64,000 nucleotides of DNA from Duganella sp. BuS-21. GTDB taxonomy: Bacteria > Pseudomonadota > Gammaproteobacteria > Burkholderiales > Burkholderiaceae_D. Both the position numbers and the translations under genes were made by a program. Positions 17,803 through 28,114 of this stretch are shown in pieces (positions within the stretch are counted from its first letter, which is position 1; each line of letters opens with the position of its first letter). Under the pieces are notes generated by a model. It was not told where the DNA came from. It made no database searches and saw nothing but the letters and a program-made list of their open reading frames with translations. The stretch covers positions 4,030,001 to 4,094,000 of the forward strand of contig CP097466.1 of NCBI GenBank assembly GCA_041874725.1, read 5' to 3'.

Positions 17803-18300
17803 TTACTGCCCTGCTGCCGGCTGCGATGCGTCGGCGGCGTTACGGATGGTGCACATCAGGTCCGCCTCGACAGCGGTCTGGCCGTCGACCGAGCCGACCG
17901 CCTTGTATTTCCAGATGCCGCGCGAGACGCGCACAATTTCGATGTCCATCTTCAGCTGGTCGCCAGGACCTACAGGGCGCTTGAAGCGCGCGTTGTCGAT
18001 GCCGACGAAATACACCACCGAGTTTTCGTCCGGCTTGATGCCCATGGTCTTGAACGACAGCAGCGCGGCGGTTTGCGCCATCGCTTCGATCATCAGCACG
18101 CCCGGCATCACCGGCTTGTGCGGGAAGTGGCCGTTGAAGAATTCTTCGTTGACGGTGACGTTCTTGATGGCGGTGATGCGCTTGTTCTCCTCGTACGACA
18201 GCACGCGGTCGACCAGCAGCAGCGGATAACGGTGCGGCAGGTAGGACTTGATTTCGCAGATGTCCATCGTTTTGGAGGTTTCAGGCTGAGTAGTGGTCAT
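17803..18300 (-). CDS. fabZ: 3-hydroxyacyl-ACP dehydratase FabZ
   Basis: FabZ removes water from 3-hydroxyacyl-ACP during fatty acid elongation and competes with LpxA for hydroxyacyl-ACP, which explains its place between lpxD and lpxA. The 165-residue hotdog-fold protein has [13 protein letters not shown], the catalytic His in [13 protein letters not shown] and the Glu of MIEAMAQ. The first 12 or so residues and the last 12 are extensions compared with the minimal enzyme. The ATG at 18298-18300 overlaps lpxD by 4 bases. Confidence 0.96.
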   Translation of the reverse strand: MTTTQPETSKTMDICEIKSYLPHRYPLLLVDRVLSYEENKRITAIKNVTVNEEFFNGHFPHKPVMPGVLMIEAMAQTAALLSFKTMGIKPDENSVVYFVGIDNARFKRPVGPGDQLKMDIEIVRVSRGIWKYKAVGSVDGQTAVEADLMCTIRNAADASQPAAGQ

Positions 18301-19352
18301 GATTCGTTATTCTCTGTTTTGGTCTTGATGGTTTTTTCCAGCGCACGGATTTTATCGCGCATGGCCGACAGGTTGCGGACAATCGCGGCCGACTTTTCCC
18401 AGTCGGCGTTTTTCGCCAGCGGGTAGAAGCCGGTGTACTGCCCCGGTTCCAGGATCGAGCGCGACACCATGCTGCCCGAACCGACATGCACCTTGTCGAC
18501 GATTTCAAGGTGGCCCAGCACCATCGCGGCGCCGCCGAAGGTGCAGTACTTGCCGATCTTCGCGCTGCCGGCCACGCCGACGCAGCCGGCCATCGCCGTA
18601 TGCGCGCCGATGTGGCAGTTGTGGCCGATCTGGATCTGGTTGTCCAGTTTCACGCCGTCTTCGATGATGGTGTCGGCCAAGGCGCCGCGATCAATGGTGG
18701 TGTTGGCGCCGATGTCGACGTCGTCGCCGATCATCACGCGCCCGGTCTGCGGTATCTTGATGTACACGCCGCCTTCGTTGGCGAAGCCGAATCCGTCGGT
18801 GCCGATCACGGCGCCGGAATGGATGATGCCGCGCTGGCCGATCTGGCAGTAGGCGTGGAAGGTGACGTTGGCGAACAGCTGGGTGCCGGCCCCGATCACC
18901 GCCTCGCGGCCGATGAAGCAGCCGGCGCCGATCACTGCGCCGTCTTCGATCACGGCGCCGTCCTCGATCACCGCGCGCGGACCCACGTGGGCCGAGGCGG
19001 CCACCTGCGCGCTGTCGGCCACCACGGCCGTGGGGTGCACGCCGGCCGCCGGCACGATGGCCGTCAGCGCGGCAAAATACTGCGCCGCGCGGGCGAAATA
19101 CACATACGGGTTGGGAACCACGATGCGCGCGCCGCTGTAGCCGGCCGCGATGAATGCGTCATCGGCGGCCGAGACGATCAGCGCCGCCGCCTTGCTCTGC
19201 AGCGCCTGCGCGCGCAGCTTGCTGTTGCTGAGAAAGCTGATGTGCGAAACGCCGGCATCCGCCAGTGGCGCGATCCCGGTCACTTCCAGGTTCGCATCGC
19301 CCACCAGCTGTCCGCCCAAGCGTTCGACCAAGGTGCCTAGTCGAGTGCCCAT
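18297..19352 (-). CDS. lpxD: UDP-3-O-(3-hydroxyacyl)glucosamine N-acyltransferase
   Basis: LpxD adds the second hydroxyacyl chain in lipid A synthesis. The 351-residue trimeric enzyme has an N-terminal uridine-binding domain ([17 protein letters not shown]), a hexapeptide left-handed helix (about 100-310) with the catalytic His in IGHNCHIG, and a C-terminal helix for ACP docking. I chose the ATG at 19350-19352. A TTG four codons upstream is possible, and neither has a clear ribosome binding site. It follows the skp stop by about 20 bases and overlaps fabZ. Confidence 0.96.
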   Translation of the reverse strand: MGTRLGTLVERLGGQLVGDANLEVTGIAPLADAGVSHISFLSNSKLRAQALQSKAAALIVSAADDAFIAAGYSGARIVVPNPYVYFARAAQYFAALTAIVPAAGVHPTAVVADSAQVAASAHVGPRAVIEDGAVIEDGAVIGAGCFIGREAVIGAGTQLFANVTFHAYCQIGQRGIIHSGAVIGTDGFGFANEGGVYIKIPQTGRVMIGDDVDIGANTTIDRGALADTIIEDGVKLDNQIQIGHNCHIGAHTAMAGCVGVAGSAKIGKYCTFGGAAMVLGHLEIVDKVHVGSGSMVSRSILEPGQYTGFYPLAKNADWEKSAAIVRNLSAMRDKIRALEKTIKTKTENNES

Positions 19353-19373
19353 CGGGTGATCCAATCTGTTTGT

Positions 19374-19898
19374 TTATTTATCTTTGTCCAGCGCGGACAG
19401 CACCTTCTCGGTGATGTCGATGCGGTTGCTGGCCCAGACCGCGTCCTGCAGCACGATGTCGAAACCTTCGACGCTGGCCAGCTGCTTGATGATGCGCGTG
19501 GCTTTTTCAGAGATCGCCTGGCGCTCCTCGTTGGTGCGCTGGCTGACGTCTTCGCGGAACTCGCGCTGGCGGCGCTGGTATTCCTTATCCAGCTCGAACA
19601 CGTCGCGCTGGCGCTTGACGCGCTCCGCCTCGCTCAGGGCCGGCGCATCCTTCTCCAGCTTTTCCGAGGCGCTCTTCAGGCGTCCGGCCATTTCGGCCAT
19701 GGCCTTCTCGCGCGACTTGAACTCTTCCTTCAACTTTTCCTCGGCCAGCTTGGCCAGCTTGGATTCATTGTAGATGCGTTCAGGGCTGATCCAGGCGATG
19801 CGCGAGGCCGAGGTCTGAGCCTGCACCGGCGCCAATGAACACCAGCCCAGCGCAAGCACGGCGAGATATTTGGTCATGGTGGCAGATGCAGTCTTCAA
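19374..19898 (-). CDS. skp: Periplasmic chaperone Skp/OmpH
   Basis: Skp is a trimeric, jellyfish-shaped periplasmic chaperone that holds unfolded outer-membrane proteins on their way to BamA, encoded just upstream. The 174-residue protein has a signal peptide ending VQAQ, then a small beta core beginning RIAWISPERIY, and long charged helices (about 45-140) that form the tentacles. The TTG at 19896-19898 has a good GGAGA element 7 bases before it. The ATG seven codons later has none, so TTG is preferred. Confidence 0.93.
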   Translation of the reverse strand: MKTASATMTKYLAVLALGWCSLAPVQAQTSASRIAWISPERIYNESKLAKLAEEKLKEEFKSREKAMAEMAGRLKSASEKLEKDAPALSEAERVKRQRDVFELDKEYQRRQREFREDVSQRTNEERQAISEKATRIIKQLASVEGFDIVLQDAVWASNRIDITEKVLSALDKDK

Positions 19899-19959
19899 CT
19901 TATTTCTCCGAGAAAAATGATATTACCTTCAAGCATAACTTTGGTCATGCGTTCGCCTA

Positions 19960-22296
19960 TTAAAAGCCGCTACCCATCTGGAACTGGAAGCGTTCCAGGC
20001 GGTCGCCCGTCTTGGCGTTCAGGGGCTTAGCATAACTCAGTTTCAGTGGACCGACCGGCGAAATCCAGCTGATCCCCAGACCGGTCGAATAACGCAGCTG
20101 CGACAGGCGCATCTTCTCGCCTTCCTGATAGACCTGGCCGCCGTCCACGAAACCGAACCAGCGCAAGCTGCGGTCCTGGCCCGAACCCGGGAACGGCAAC
20201 TGCAGTTCGGCATTGCCGATCAGGCGCGAGGCGCCGCCCAGCGCATCGCCGTAGCGGTAGTCGACCGCGCCCAGCGAGGAACTCAGGTAGCCGCGCACCG
20301 AACCGATGCCGCCGCCATAGAAGTTCTTGAACACCGGATAGCTGCTGTCGCCCAGGCCACGGCCGTAGTCAATCTCGCCCTTCAGGGCCAGCGTGACCTT
20401 CTGGTACAGCGGCTTGTACCACTGGTGTTCGTACACCGCGCGGTAGTATTTCTGCTTGCCGACCAGGTCCAGCTCCAGGTTGGCGCGCTGATAGCGGCCG
20501 GCGGTCGGCGTCAGCGCCGAGTCGCGGCTGTCGCGCGCCCAGGCCATGGTCAGCGGCACCGCGTTGGTGTCGGCGGTACCGACACCGGTGGTGGTGCCGT
20601 TGATGGTATTGACGTATTCCTGGAAGCGGATCGGCGAAGTGCTGTCGGTGGTAATGCGCGAGCGTTCCAGGCCGATGCCGAAGAACACGGTGTCCACTTC
20701 CGAGAACGGCACGCCGTAGCTGATGCGGCCACCCTGCTGACGGATGGTGTAGGAACCGATGTTCAGCGCCGGCGGCTGCTGCGTGCGCAGATACAGCTCG
20801 TAGCCGCGCGAGATGCCGTCGTCGGTGTAGTACGGGTCGGTCTGCGAGAACGAAATCGTGCGGCTGTACTTGGAGGTGTTCAGCTCCAGGCCCACGGTGG
20901 TGCCCGAACCGGCGAAGTTGGCCTGCTGGACCGCCGCCTGGAACGAGAACTTCTCCGACTGCGAGAAAGCGCCGCCGATCTGGAAGTTACCGGTCGGCTT
21001 TTCAACCACGGTCAGGTTGACGTCGACCTGGTCGGAAGTGCCCTGCGCTTCCGGCGTATCGATGGTCACGTCCTTGAAGTAGCCGAGGCGGTCGACGCGG
21101 TCGCGCGACAGCTTGATCTTGTTGGCGTCATACCAGCTCGACTCGAACTGGCGGAACTCGCGGCGGATTACCTCGTCGCGGGTGGTGGTGTTGCCGGCGA
21201 TGTTCATGTGGCGCACGTAGGCGCGCTTGCCCGGATCGATGAAGAACGTGAAGGCCACTTCGCGCTTGTCGCGGTTGATGTCGGGATTGGCGTTGACGTT
21301 GGCGAAGGCGTAGCCGAAGGTGCCCAGGCGATCCGAAATCAGCTTGTTGGTGGCGGTCAGCAGCTCGCCCGAATAGGTCGCGCCCTTGCGCAGCAGGACC
21401 AGGGTGCGCAGTTCTTCCTCGCGGCCGAAGGTCTCGCCTTCGAACTTGATGTCCGATACCTTGTACTGCTCACCCTCGGTGATGTTGATGGTGATGTAGA
21501 TGTCCTTCTTGTCGGGCGTGATCGACACCTGGGTCGAATCGATGTTCATCTCGATGTAGCCGCGATTCAGATAGAAGGACTTGAGCGACTCGATGTCGCC
21601 GGTCAGCTTGGTCTTGGAGTACTGGTTGGCCTTGGTGTACCAGCTGAACCAGCCGCCGGTGTTGAGCGCCAGGTTGTCCTTCAGCTCTTTGTCCGAGAAC
21701 ACCTTGTTGCCGACGATGTTGATCTGTTTGATCTTGGCGATTTCGCCCTCGTCCACCGCGAAGGTGATGCTGACGCGGTTGCGTTCCAGCGGCGTGACGG
21801 TGGTGACCACCTTGACGCCGTACAGGCCGCGCGACAGATACTGGCGCTTGAGTTCCTGCTCGGCGCGTTCCACCGACGCCTTGTCGAAGATCTTGGTCTC
21901 GCCGACGCCGATGTCCTTCAGCGCCTTGACCAGCATGTCTTTTTCAAATTCCTTGGTGCCGGTGAAGTCCACCTTGGAGATGGCCGGACGTTCCTCGACC
22001 AGCACCACCAGCACCTGGCCGTCTTTTTCCAGCTTGACGTCCTTGAAAAAACCGGTCGCGTACAGCGCCTTGATGGCGGTGACGGATTTGTCGTCGGTGA
22101 AGGTTTCGCCGACACGCACCGGCAGATAGCTGAAGACCGTACCGGCTTCCGTGCGCTGGATGCCTTCGACGCGGATATCTTTGATGACGAAAGGATCGAT
22201 CGCCATGGCGCTACCGCTGCACAGAGCCAGGACAGCGGCGCCGATCAGGCTACGGCGCAGGGAAGTTGAAGTAATACGGTCAGAATATAATTTCAT
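19960..22296 (-). CDS. bamA: Outer membrane protein assembly factor BamA
   Basis: BamA is the essential core of the machine that folds beta-barrel proteins into the outer membrane. The 778-residue protein has a signal peptide, five POTRA domains (about residues 25-430, starting FVIKDIRVEGIQRTEAG), and a C-terminal 16-stranded barrel with the conserved VRGY loop motif and a terminal aromatic residue (GSGF). The ATG at 22294-22296 is chosen. A TTG 7 codons upstream is in frame but without a ribosome binding site. It lies between rseP and skp, the usual order. Confidence 0.97.
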   Translation of the reverse strand: MKLYSDRITSTSLRRSLIGAAVLALCSGSAMAIDPFVIKDIRVEGIQRTEAGTVFSYLPVRVGETFTDDKSVTAIKALYATGFFKDVKLEKDGQVLVVLVEERPAISKVDFTGTKEFEKDMLVKALKDIGVGETKIFDKASVERAEQELKRQYLSRGLYGVKVVTTVTPLERNRVSITFAVDEGEIAKIKQINIVGNKVFSDKELKDNLALNTGGWFSWYTKANQYSKTKLTGDIESLKSFYLNRGYIEMNIDSTQVSITPDKKDIYITINITEGEQYKVSDIKFEGETFGREEELRTLVLLRKGATYSGELLTATNKLISDRLGTFGYAFANVNANPDINRDKREVAFTFFIDPGKRAYVRHMNIAGNTTTRDEVIRREFRQFESSWYDANKIKLSRDRVDRLGYFKDVTIDTPEAQGTSDQVDVNLTVVEKPTGNFQIGGAFSQSEKFSFQAAVQQANFAGSGTTVGLELNTSKYSRTISFSQTDPYYTDDGISRGYELYLRTQQPPALNIGSYTIRQQGGRISYGVPFSEVDTVFFGIGLERSRITTDSTSPIRFQEYVNTINGTTTGVGTADTNAVPLTMAWARDSRDSALTPTAGRYQRANLELDLVGKQKYYRAVYEHQWYKPLYQKVTLALKGEIDYGRGLGDSSYPVFKNFYGGGIGSVRGYLSSSLGAVDYRYGDALGGASRLIGNAELQLPFPGSGQDRSLRWFGFVDGGQVYQEGEKMRLSQLRYSTGLGISWISPVGPLKLSYAKPLNAKTGDRLERFQFQMGSGF

Positions 22297-22326
22297 CGGG
22301 TTCAATGGCTCAATCAACGAGAACTA

Positions 22327-23715
22327 CTACAACAACCGGGCAACGTCGTTAAAGACCGCAAGCAGCATCAAAGTCAGCAACAAACCCATGCCAAGACGCT
22401 GCGCGATTTCTCCAACGCGCTCCGGCACAGAACGCCCAGTTAAAACTTCCAGCGAATAATACAGCAAATGCCCGCCATCCAGAACCGGAATTGGAAGCAA
22501 ATTCATCACACCTAAACTAATGCTGATGAAGGCGATAAAGCTCAAATAGCTGGCCACGCCCATTCGTGCGGTCTGGCCGGCGTAGTCGGCAATCGTGATC
22601 GGACCGGTGACGTTCTTCAGCGAGGCTTCGCCGGTGATCATCTTGCCGATCATTTTCAGCGTCATGGTGCAGGTGTCCCACACTTTGCCGACCGCTTTGC
22701 CCAGCGCCACCAGCGGCGAAGAAGGCAGCTTGATCATATCGGGCAGCAGCGCGACGTACGCGCCAATCTTACCGACTGTTACAGTTCCTTTGCTGGTTTT
22801 TGCCTGTTCCGCTTGCGGCGTCATGCTCACCGTGAGCGGCTGGCCGCTACGCTGCAGGTCCACCTGCAGCGTTTTTCCGGCCGATGCACGAATGATGTCG
22901 ATGAAGGCGACGCCGTCCGCCACCGCCACGCCGTCGACGGCGCTCAGCAGATCACCCTGGCGCAGGCCGGCGCGTTCGGCCGGGCTACCCGGCATCACTT
23001 GCTGCACCAGCGGCGCCGGACGCGAGATGCCGACGCCCAGTTGGGCCGGCACGTCGCCCTCCAGATCCAGACCGGCCAGTGCGGACGCCGGCAAGGTGGC
23101 CGCCACGCGGCCCTGCCCTGCGCGCTCGATGGCGAGGCGGATCTCGTGCTTGTCGATGGCGGACTGGATGAACTGCCAGCGCAGCTCCGACCATACCTGC
23201 ACCGGCTGGTCGTTGACGGCGGTGATCACGTCGCCGTTTTGCAGGCCGGCCTGCACCGCCGCCGTGGCCGTGGCCGTTGCCGTTGCCGTTGCCGTTGCTC
23301 CGGCGGCCACGCTGATCTTGCTGCTCGGCTCCTCGATACCATGCATGTACAGCCCCGTGAACAGCACGATGGCGATCAGGAAGTTGGCCAGCGGGCCGGC
23401 GGCCACGATGGCGATGCGCTTCCAGACGTTCTGCCGCGTGAACTCGCGCTGCAAGTCCGCTTCCGGCAAGCCGGCCAGCTCACCCTCGCGCGCATCCAGC
23501 ATCTTGACGTAGCCGCCCAGCGGCAGCGCCGAAATGGCCCATTCCGTCTGGTCCGGGCCGAAACGGCGCGACCACACCACCTTGCCCATGCCGACCGAAA
23601 AGCGCAGCACTTTCACGCCGCACCAGCGCGCTACCAGATAGTGTCCCAGCTCGTGGAAGACAATCAGGGAGCCAAGGCAGACGACGAACGCCAGAACGGT
23701 TTGCAGGAAGTTCAT
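22327..23715 (-). CDS. rseP: RIP zinc metalloprotease RseP
   Basis: RseP is a site-2 protease that cleaves membrane-spanning substrates such as the anti-sigma factor RseA in the envelope stress response. The 462-residue protein has the zinc motif [13 protein letters not shown] near residue 20, two PDZ domains between membrane segments, and the [13 protein letters not shown] second active-site motif near the C terminus. Unusually, about residues 140-155 before the first PDZ core are an Ala-Thr repeat encoded by six near-identical hexanucleotides at 23261-23296. The ATG overlaps the dxr stop by 4 bases. Confidence 0.96.
   Translation of the reverse strand: MNFLQTVLAFVVCLGSLIVFHELGHYLVARWCGVKVLRFSVGMGKVVWSRRFGPDQTEWAISALPLGGYVKMLDAREGELAGLPEADLQREFTRQNVWKRIAIVAAGPLANFLIAIVLFTGLYMHGIEEPSSKISVAAGATATATATATATAAVQAGLQNGDVITAVNDQPVQVWSELRWQFIQSAIDKHEIRLAIERAGQGRVAATLPASALAGLDLEGDVPAQLGVGISRPAPLVQQVMPGSPAERAGLRQGDLLSAVDGVAVADGVAFIDIIRASAGKTLQVDLQRSGQPLTVSMTPQAEQAKTSKGTVTVGKIGAYVALLPDMIKLPSSPLVALGKAVGKVWDTCTMTLKMIGKMITGEASLKNVTGPITIADYAGQTARMGVASYLSFIAFISISLGVMNLLPIPVLDGGHLLYYSLEVLTGRSVPERVGEIAQRLGMGLLLTLMLLAVFNDVARLL
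23261..23296. repeat. Hexanucleotide tandem repeat inside rseP
   Basis: Six 6-base units lie head to tail: GCCGTG twice, then GCCGTT four times (plus strand). They encode alternating Ala and Thr in rseP. Unit gain or loss would keep the frame, so this is a candidate length-variable site. Confidence 0.9.
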
Positions 23716-24905
23716 TTGACCAGTCCGGCGATATGGGTTTCAGCGGCGGCGCGGGCGGCGGCGTCCTGCGCCATCACCGCTTCGATGCTGTAGGCGGCGC
23801 CGTGCGGCAGCGTGTTCACCACATGGGCGATGACGCGGTCGATCTGGCGGAAGCCGATCTTCAGGTCGAGGAAGGCTTGCACCGCCACTTCGTTGGCCGC
23901 GTTCAGCAGGGCCGGCGCGGTACCGCCGGCGCGCAGCGCGTCGAAGGCCAGCGCCAGGCAAGGGAAGCGCGTGAAGTCCGGTTTTTCAAACTGCAGCGTG
24001 GCGATCTGCGTCAGGTCCAGCGGCGCCACGCCGGAGGCGATGCGCTCCGGGTAGGCCAGCGCGTGGGCGATCGGCGTGCGCATGTCCGGGTTGCCCAGTT
24101 GCGCCAGCACCGAGCCGTCGACGTAGGACACCATCGAGTGGATCACCGATTGCGGGTGGATCACCACTTCGATGCGGTCGACCGGGGCGCCGAACAGCCA
24201 GTGGGCCTCGATCACTTCCAGGCCCTTGTTCATCATGGTGGCCGAGTCGACCGAGATCTTGCGGCCCATCGACCAGTTGGGGTGCTTGCAAGCCTGCTCC
24301 GGCGTCACCGCTTCCAGCGAGGCGACGTCGCGCGTCAGGAACGGGCCGCCCGATGCGGTCAGCAGGATCTTGGCGACGCCGGCCGCCGGGTCGCGCACGG
24401 CCGGCACGCGGCCGCCGAACTGCGGCATGGACTGGAAGATGGCATTGTGCTCGCTGTCGATCGGCAGCAGCACGGCGCCCGATTCCTGCACCGCGTCCAT
24501 GAACAGCTGGCCGGACATGACCAGCGCTTCCTTGTTCGCCAACAGGATCTTCTTGCCGGCGCGGGCGGCGGCCAGCGTCGGCGCCAGGCCGGCGGCGCCG
24601 ACGATGGCGGCCATCACGCTGTCGACTTCCGCCGCGCTGGCGATGGCGCACAAGGCTTGCTCGCCCCACTCCACCTGGGTCGTCACGCCGGCGGCGCGCA
24701 GCAACGCGGCCAACTGGTCGGCGGCGGCGGCGGTGCCGACCACGGCGCGCGCGGGACGGAACTGCACGCACTGCGCGGCCAGGTCGTCGACGCGACTATG
24801 CGCGGACAGGGCGTAGACGGCATAGCGCTCGGGATGGCGCGCCACCACGTCCAGCGTGGATACGCCGATCGAACCGGTGGCGCCTAAAACGGTGATACGT
24901 TGCAT
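23712..24905 (-). CDS. dxr: 1-deoxy-D-xylulose 5-phosphate reductoisomerase
   Basis: Dxr makes 2-C-methylerythritol 4-phosphate from deoxyxylulose 5-phosphate with NADPH, the committed step of the MEP isoprenoid pathway that feeds undecaprenyl phosphate. The 397-residue protein shows [14 protein letters not shown] for [18 protein letters not shown] with the metal-binding acidic residues, LTASGGPF and the [18 protein letters not shown] segment. The ATG at 24903-24905 lies 10 bases after cdsA, and its end overlaps rseP. Confidence 0.97.
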   Translation of the reverse strand: MQRITVLGATGSIGVSTLDVVARHPERYAVYALSAHSRVDDLAAQCVQFRPARAVVGTAAAADQLAALLRAAGVTTQVEWGEQALCAIASAAEVDSVMAAIVGAAGLAPTLAAARAGKKILLANKEALVMSGQLFMDAVQESGAVLLPIDSEHNAIFQSMPQFGGRVPAVRDPAAGVAKILLTASGGPFLTRDVASLEAVTPEQACKHPNWSMGRKISVDSATMMNKGLEVIEAHWLFGAPVDRIEVVIHPQSVIHSMVSYVDGSVLAQLGNPDMRTPIAHALAYPERIASGVAPLDLTQIATLQFEKPDFTRFPCLALAFDALRAGGTAPALLNAANEVAVQAFLDLKIGFRQIDRVIAHVVNTLPHGAAYSIEAVMAQDAAARAAAETHIAGLVK

Positions 24906-24915
24906 GGGAATTCTT

Positions 24916-25755
24916 TCAGAGCCAGGACGTGACCAGCGCGGCCATCGGCAGCACCGGGATCAATGCGTCCACGCGATCGAGCACGCCGCCGTGGCCGGGC
25001 AGCAGCTGGCTGCTGTCCTTGATGCCGGCGCGGCGCTTGAGCGCGGATTCGAACAGGTCGCCGATGACGGAGAACATCACGATCACCAGCAACACCAGCA
25101 GCGTCAGCGCCCAGCCGAAGCGGGCGTGCAGCTTGTAGGCGAAGGTGTCTTGCAGCCATGGCGCAGCCGCGTCAGCGAGGAACACCGACAGCGAGGCGAT
25201 CACCAGCACGGCGATGGCGCCGCCGATCGCGCCTTCCCACGACTTGCCGGGCGAGATGCTCGGCGCCAGCTTGCGCTTGCCGAAGGCCTTGCCGGAGAAG
25301 TAGGCGCCGATGTCGGCGATCCACACCAGCACCATCACCGACAGCAGGTACAGCGGCGAATGCAGGAACAGGCCGACGATGGCGAAGAAGGCCGCGAACA
25401 CGGCAAAGGTAAACGTGATCGCCAGCGACCAATTGGCCGCGCCCTTCAGCGGCGGCAGACCAAGACCCAAAGTCGGCGCATAGCGGATGATCCACAGCAG
25501 CGCGGCCACGCCGTACAGCGCGTTGACCGAGCCCGGTTTGGCCGTATACATCAGCAGCACGAACAGGCCGGCGCCGACCAGGCCGGCCGCGCCGGCCTTG
25601 CCCTCGGTCAGGCCGAACAGGCGGGCGCCTTCCCATACGGCGGCGCCGACAAACAGCGTCACCACCAGGGCAAACGCGGGAAAATAGTTGAAGAACAGGA
25701 CCGGCAGCAGCACCGCCAGCAAGACCAGAGCGGTAATAATCCTCGTTTTCAGCAT
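24916..25755 (-). CDS. cdsA: Phosphatidate cytidylyltransferase
   Basis: CdsA makes CDP-diacylglycerol from phosphatidate and CTP, the precursor of all bacterial phospholipids. The 279-residue integral membrane protein has about eight helices and the family signature near the C terminus: [16 protein letters not shown] followed by [12 protein letters not shown] and LDRVDAL. The ATG at 25753-25755 directly follows the uppS stop with no gap. The order uppS-cdsA-dxr-rseP is conserved in proteobacteria. Confidence 0.97.
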   Translation of the reverse strand: MLKTRIITALVLLAVLLPVLFFNYFPAFALVVTLFVGAAVWEGARLFGLTEGKAGAAGLVGAGLFVLLMYTAKPGSVNALYGVAALLWIIRYAPTLGLGLPPLKGAANWSLAITFTFAVFAAFFAIVGLFLHSPLYLLSVMVLVWIADIGAYFSGKAFGKRKLAPSISPGKSWEGAIGGAIAVLVIASLSVFLADAAAPWLQDTFAYKLHARFGWALTLLVLLVIVMFSVIGDLFESALKRRAGIKDSSQLLPGHGGVLDRVDALIPVLPMAALVTSWL

Positions 25756-26508
25756 TTAGTTTGTCTTTTCAGCCAGTTGCGCCCCGGTGCGGCCGAAACG
25801 GCGTTCACGGTGCTGGTAGGAGGCGATCGCCTCGTCGAGACATTCGGCGGAGAAGTCCGGCCAGTAGATGTCGGTGAAGAACAGCTCGGTATACGCGAGC
25901 TGCCACAACAGGAAATTGGAGATGCGCTGCTCGCCGCCGGTGCGGATGAACAGGTCCGGCTCCGGCGCGTAGGCCATGGCCAGGTGCGGCGCCAGCTGCG
26001 CCTCGCTGAAATCGGTGGCGCCGGGATGGGCTTTGACCATCTGGCCGACGGCCTGCATGATGTCCCAGCGGCCGCCGTAGTTGAAGCACACGGTCAGGGT
26101 CATGCGGGTATTGGCGGCGGTCTTGCGCTCGGCGGCGGCGATCATGCCTTGCAGCTTGTCGTCGGCGCGGGACAGGTCGCCCACCACGCGCAGGCGGATG
26201 TTATTGGCGTGCAGCTTGGAGACTTCGCGTTCGAGCGCGGTCACGAACAGGCGCATCAGAAGGGAGACTTCCTCTTCCGGGCGACGCCAGTTTTCCGAAC
26301 TGAAGGCGAACAGGGTGAGGTATTCGACGCCACGACGGGCACAGGACTCGACCACGGTGCGCACGGCTTCCACGCCTTTGACGTGTCCGGCGACGCGCGG
26401 CAGGAAGCGCTTGGTGGCCCAGCGGCCGTTGCCGTCCATGATGATCGCCACGTGGCGCGGCACGGCCGGTGCGTCTGGAACCTCGGTAGTCGAACTCGTA
26501 TATTTCAT
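25756..26508 (-). CDS. uppS: Undecaprenyl diphosphate synthase
   Basis: UppS condenses isopentenyl diphosphate units in cis onto farnesyl diphosphate to make the C55 lipid carrier for peptidoglycan and polysaccharides. The 250-residue protein begins its fold with [13 protein letters not shown], including the catalytic Asp, and has [11 protein letters not shown] and a closing [15 protein letters not shown]. The ATG at 26506-26508 is chosen over a TTG 15 codons upstream that adds no family-like sequence. A REP-like pair sits in the 164-base gap to frr. Confidence 0.96.
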   Translation of the reverse strand: MKYTSSTTEVPDAPAVPRHVAIIMDGNGRWATKRFLPRVAGHVKGVEAVRTVVESCARRGVEYLTLFAFSSENWRRPEEEVSLLMRLFVTALEREVSKLHANNIRLRVVGDLSRADDKLQGMIAAAERKTAANTRMTLTVCFNYGGRWDIMQAVGQMVKAHPGATDFSEAQLAPHLAMAYAPEPDLFIRTGGEQRISNFLLWQLAYTELFFTDIYWPDFSAECLDEAIASYQHRERRFGRTGAQLAEKTN

Positions 26509-26578
26509 GAAAACTTTGGTGACTAAGTGTAAAGTATTGCAGGTGTGACGCAAAAAGACAAGAAGCGCTCCGCAGAAA

Positions 26579-26658
26579 CGTCATTCCCGCGCAGGCGGGA
26601 ATCCATGCTGAGCGTGCGGGCACGCGGTCTATGGATTCCCGCGTACGCGGGAATGACG
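26579..26658. repeat. REP-like inverted pair between frr and uppS
   Basis: CGTCATTCCCGCG at 26579 and its exact reverse complement at 26646-26658 bound an 80-base unit. Each end contains its own hairpin (ATTCCCGC with GCGGGAAT), and internal ATCCATG/ATGGAT segments are also inverted. It is a close relative of the unit at 15787-15865, with ATTCCC in place of GTTCCC. Confidence 0.87.
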
Positions 26659-26672
26659 TAATTGCGCTGGCG

Positions 26673-27233
26673 TTACACCGTCAGAACTTCTTTTTCCTTA
26701 TCCAACAGCATCTTGTCGATGTCGGCGATGGCCTTGTCGGTCAGTTTCTGGATGTCGTCGGTGCCACGACGCTCGTCGTCTTCCGAAATCGCCTTGTCCT
26801 TGACCAGCTTTTTCAAGCCTTCATTGGCGTCGCGACGGATGTTACGCACGGCAATCTTGGCGTCTTCCCCTTCGCTCTTGACCAGTTTGACCATTTCCTT
26901 GCGGCGCTCTTCGGTCAGCGGCGGGGTCGGCACGCGGATGGTGTCGCCCTGCGCGGCCGGGTTCAGGCCCAGGTCCGCATCGCGGATGGCTTTTTCAATG
27001 GCGCCGGCCATTTTCTTCTCGAACGGCTGCACACCGATGGTGCGGGCATCCACCAGGGTCAGGTTGGCGACCTGGCTGATCGGGGTCGGATTACCGTAGT
27101 AATCCACCGTCACGTGATCAAGGATGCCGGTGTGGGCGCGGCCGGTACGGACCTTGGCCAGGTCGGCACGCAGGGTTTCCAGCGATTTGACCATGCGTTC
27201 TTGCGCACTCTTTTTAACGTCAGCTACGGACAT
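26673..27233 (-). CDS. frr: Ribosome recycling factor
   Basis: RRF splits the post-termination ribosome together with EF-G. The 186-residue protein is full length, with the three-helix bundle arms ([19 protein letters not shown] and the C-terminal [18 protein letters not shown]) and the small domain carrying [16 protein letters not shown]. The ATG at 27231-27233 has an AGGAGAG-type ribosome binding site. It follows pyrH by 35 bases in the standard rpsB-tsf-pyrH-frr order. Confidence 0.98.
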   Translation of the reverse strand: MSVADVKKSAQERMVKSLETLRADLAKVRTGRAHTGILDHVTVDYYGNPTPISQVANLTLVDARTIGVQPFEKKMAGAIEKAIRDADLGLNPAAQGDTIRVPTPPLTEERRKEMVKLVKSEGEDAKIAVRNIRRDANEGLKKLVKDKAISEDDERRGTDDIQKLTDKAIADIDKMLLDKEKEVLTV

Positions 27234-27268
27234 TGCTGCTCTCCTGTGTTTCTTAAGTTACTTAAAAA

Positions 27269-27985
27269 TTAAACGTGAACCAGTGTACCCTCATCCTCGC
27301 CCATGATCACGCGCATCAGCGCGCCGGGCTTGGTGATGGAAAACACTTTGATCGGCAGTTTCTGGTCGCGGCACAGCGCGAAAGCGGTGGCGTCCATCAC
27401 CTGCAGGTGCTTGGCGATCGCTTCGTCGAAGCTGATCGTGCTGTACAGCGTGGCGTTCGGGTCCTTCTTCGGATCGGCGGTGTAGACGCCATCGACCTTG
27501 GTGGCCTTCAGCACGATTTCCGCGCTCACTTCCGAGCCGCGCAGCGCCGCTGCGGTGTCGGTGGTGAAGAACGGATTGCCAGTGCCGGCCGCGAACACCA
27601 CGACCTTGCCTTCTTCCAGGTACTGCAGCGCCTTCGGGCGCACATACGGCTCCACCACCTGCTCGATACCGATGGCCGACATCACGCGCGCGGTGATGCC
27701 CACGTGACGCATGGCGTCGGCCAAGGCCAGCGCGTTCATCACGGTGGCCAGCATGCCCATGTAGTCGGCGGTGGCGCGGTCCATGCCTTGCGCACCGGGC
27801 GCCACGCCACGGAAAATATTGCCGCCGCCAATGACGATCGCCAGTTCCACGCCCAGTTTCGCGACCTCGGCCACATCGGCCACCATGCGCTCGATGGTGC
27901 CCCGGTTGATGCCGTAAGGATCATCGCCCATCAGGGCTTCGCCGGACAATTTGAGGAGGACGCGCTTATAGGCTGGTTTGGACAT
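27269..27985 (-). CDS. pyrH: UMP kinase
   Basis: PyrH phosphorylates UMP to UDP in pyrimidine nucleotide synthesis and is feedback-controlled by UTP and GTP in this family. The 238-residue hexameric enzyme starts with [15 protein letters not shown] and has [11 protein letters not shown], a [16 protein letters not shown] segment and [16 protein letters not shown], all characteristic. The ATG at 27983-27985 follows a GGAG ribosome binding site. A terminator ends tsf upstream, so pyrH probably has its own promoter in the 129-base gap. Confidence 0.98.
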   Translation of the reverse strand: MSKPAYKRVLLKLSGEALMGDDPYGINRGTIERMVADVAEVAKLGVELAIVIGGGNIFRGVAPGAQGMDRATADYMGMLATVMNALALADAMRHVGITARVMSAIGIEQVVEPYVRPKALQYLEEGKVVVFAAGTGNPFFTTDTAAALRGSEVSAEIVLKATKVDGVYTADPKKDPNATLYSTISFDEAIAKHLQVMDATAFALCRDQKLPIKVFSITKPGALMRVIMGEDEGTLVHV

Positions 27986-28083
27986 GAGACGGGGCTCCTA
28001 GATAAAGTTATTCGGGTAAGCTTGCCGGCGCCTATCATACCTTGCCAGGCGCCGGGTACTACTGGTGTTACGATAGACAACTT

Positions 28084-28113
28084 AAAAAAACGGGCCTCTC
28101 GGCCCGTTTTTTT
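28084..28113 (-). terminator. Intrinsic terminator after tsf
   Basis: A perfect 13-base inverted repeat (AAAAAAACGGGCC and GGCCCGTTTTTTT) with a TCTC loop starts one base after the tsf stop. It has a T run on both strands, but only tsf reads into it. Confidence 0.93.
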
Positions 28114-28114
28114 A

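Noticed and set aside
20425..22269. Long plus-strand frame opposite bamA
   Set aside because: It is repetitive Val/Gly/Arg/Asp sequence typical of the antisense of GC-rich genes, without a start signal.
23256..23300. Short tandem repeats as a possible CRISPR array
   Set aside because: Units are 6 bases with no spacers and they lie in frame inside rseP. No CRISPR-like repeat-spacer pattern exists anywhere in the window.
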